From: Prevotellaceae bacterium
GTDB taxonomy: Bacteria > Bacteroidota > Bacteroidia > Bacteroidales > Paludibacteraceae
Length of the DNA: 64,000 nucleotides
Reading direction: 5' to 3'
NCBI GenBank assembly: GCA_020636675.1
Contig: JACJXK010000012.1
Span: 1-64,000, forward strand
In this document: positions 63,259 through 64,000 of the stretch, in pieces
Layout: the number at the start of each line of letters is the position of its first letter
Position numbering within the stretch: the stretch's first letter is position 1
Position numbers and translations under genes: made by a program
The notes under the pieces: model-generated
Database searches by the model: none
Seen by the model: the letters and a program-made list of their open reading frames with translations, nothing else
What the model was told of the DNA's origin: nothing

Positions 63259-63289
63259 CAAATATATAAAAAAACAATGGATTGGACAA
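63259..63289 (-). promoter_or_regulatory. promoter of gyrB
   Basis: The minus strand reads TTG (63289-63287), 20 bases, then TATATTTG (63266-63259). Both boxes match; the leader would be about 47 bases. Its place supports ATG 63205 over the longer GTG start, which would leave almost no leader. Confidence 0.65.
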
Positions 63290-63356
63290 CCTGAAAAAAT
63301 AAAAAGAGATTTCCGTGGCTGTCTGTTTCTATGGTAATAGGTTTTTTCGAAATCTG

Positions 63357-64000
63357 TTATTGCTGCTCCTTTCCCGCAATCCGGCAGGTGATGGGGTAGT
63401 GGTCTGAGTAGGTCTCGTGGTCGATGAAGAAATCATAGGCCCGAAATTCGTCGCTGTGCATGATGTGGTCTATCCTGAAGCGGAAAAGTTTCTCGTTGAA
63501 TGTGTGTCCGTATCCATATCCGCATTCGCTGAATGCGTCGGAGAGTTTCTCTCCTTTTATTGTGTTGTAAGCGTAGGATACGGGTACGTCGTTGAAGTCG
63601 CCGCAGAGGAGGATGGGATACTCTGATTTTTTGATTTCGGCGGCGATAAGTTCTGCCTGCTTCGCCCGCAAACGGTAAGATGGGCCTAACTTTCGGGAGA
63701 GGTGCTCGGCTGCCTCGTTCACTTTGCTGTTGTCGAAGTTGTTTTTCAACTCCTTTATTAATGTTTTGTCGTTCTCCGTCAGTTTGTTGGATTCTAGATG
63801 ACAGTTGAATATCTTGACATGGGTGCCCCATATCTTGATTTCGGATATGATGGATGAGTTGAACTTGCTTTCGTATTTTATGAATAGCTTCTTCTTGATC
63901 GGGAACTTGGAAAATGTGGCTACTCCGAAAGTCCGGTGTGCCTCCAGCGATTTGATGTTGATGTGGTGGTAAGGATATTTGGATTGGAGCATTTCTAATA
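63357..64000 (-). CDS. endonuclease/exonuclease/phosphatase family protein (partial)
   Basis: The frame is open through the right edge of the window, so the N-terminus is missing; about 214 C-terminal residues are seen. Family motifs are CHLES, LLCGDFNDVPVSYAYN (metal-binding Asp and Asn), FRIDHIMHS and the final SDHYPITCRIAG with the catalytic Asp-His. The fold covers DNase I-like nucleases and phosphodiesterases. Bacteroidetes members of this kind often have N-terminal membrane helices, which would lie outside. The substrate cannot be assigned. Confidence 0.85.
   Translation of the reverse strand, partial: LEMLQSKYPYHHINIKSLEAHRTFGVATFSKFPIKKKLFIKYESKFNSSIISEIKIWGTHVKIFNCHLESNKLTENDKTLIKELKNNFDNSKVNEAAEHLSRKLGPSYRLRAKQAELIAAEIKKSEYPILLCGDFNDVPVSYAYNTIKGEKLSDAFSECGYGYGHTFNEKLFRFRIDHIMHSDEFRAYDFFIDHETYSDHYPITCRIAGKEQQ

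Overview
The window is chromosomal DNA of a Bacteroidales (Bacteroidetes) bacterium. The evidence is a complete Bacteroidetes-type division and cell wall (dcw) cluster, a TonB-dependent receptor with a carboxypeptidase-like N-terminal domain, PorP/SprF and type IX secretion (T9SS) sorting tails, glycine-lipid acyltransferases, an IS1380-family element, and repeated Bacteroidetes promoter elements (-33 TTG/TTTG, about 19-21 bases, -7 TAnnTTTG). MurE carries the DNPR signature of meso-diaminopimelate ligases, so the wall is probably the DAP type. The genus cannot be settled from the sequence alone; working T9SS tails argue against typical Bacteroides.

Layout. 1-2200: the end of an unknown gene, a shared terminator, and glsB/glsA on the minus strand. 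2539-18486: mraZ-rsmH-ftsL-ftsI-murE-mraY-murD-ftsW-murG-murC-ftsQ-ftsA-ftsZ plus a YqeY gene, all on the plus strand, behind a probable MraZ operator. 18567-20530: a membrane-anchored AraC regulator and an 830-base gap with opposed terminator-like hairpins. 20532-29901: a minus-strand operon of a 2296-residue T9SS type B adhesin, an OmpA/PD40 protein and PorP/SprF, behind a clear promoter with a palindrome at the predicted start. 30110-33799: purL. 34102-39245: an intact GH3 glycosidase followed by a broken GH3 gene. 39290-44763: TonB receptor, sugar MFS transporter, ROK kinase and a small ABM protein. 44921-47821: asd and a divergent lamin-tail surface protein. 47991-49581: an IS1380-type element lying 15 bases before the start codon of an unknown envelope protein. 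51035-55058: uvrA and an Rpn-family nuclease with a 12-base in-frame tandem repeat. 55221-58504: a DUF4380-like protein, a small exported protein and a GH26 mannanase with a T9SS tail. 58622-59298: a hairpin abutting an ORF-less group II intron. 59319-64000: class I fumarase, gyrB and a partial endonuclease/phosphatase-family gene.

How the parts fit. The dcw block makes lipid II precursors and the divisome. The adhesin operon looks like one self-contained surface cassette: cargo, a peptidoglycan-anchored periplasmic partner, and the PorP/SprF outer-membrane protein that type B cargo usually needs. The glycosidases and the TonB/MFS/ROK genes point to use of plant-type glycans. The most interesting candidates for a second look are the Rpn gene (predicted toxin with an intragenic antitoxin and a length-variable repeat), the adhesin operon with its cysteine-paired Ig-like repeats, and the ORF-less group II intron.
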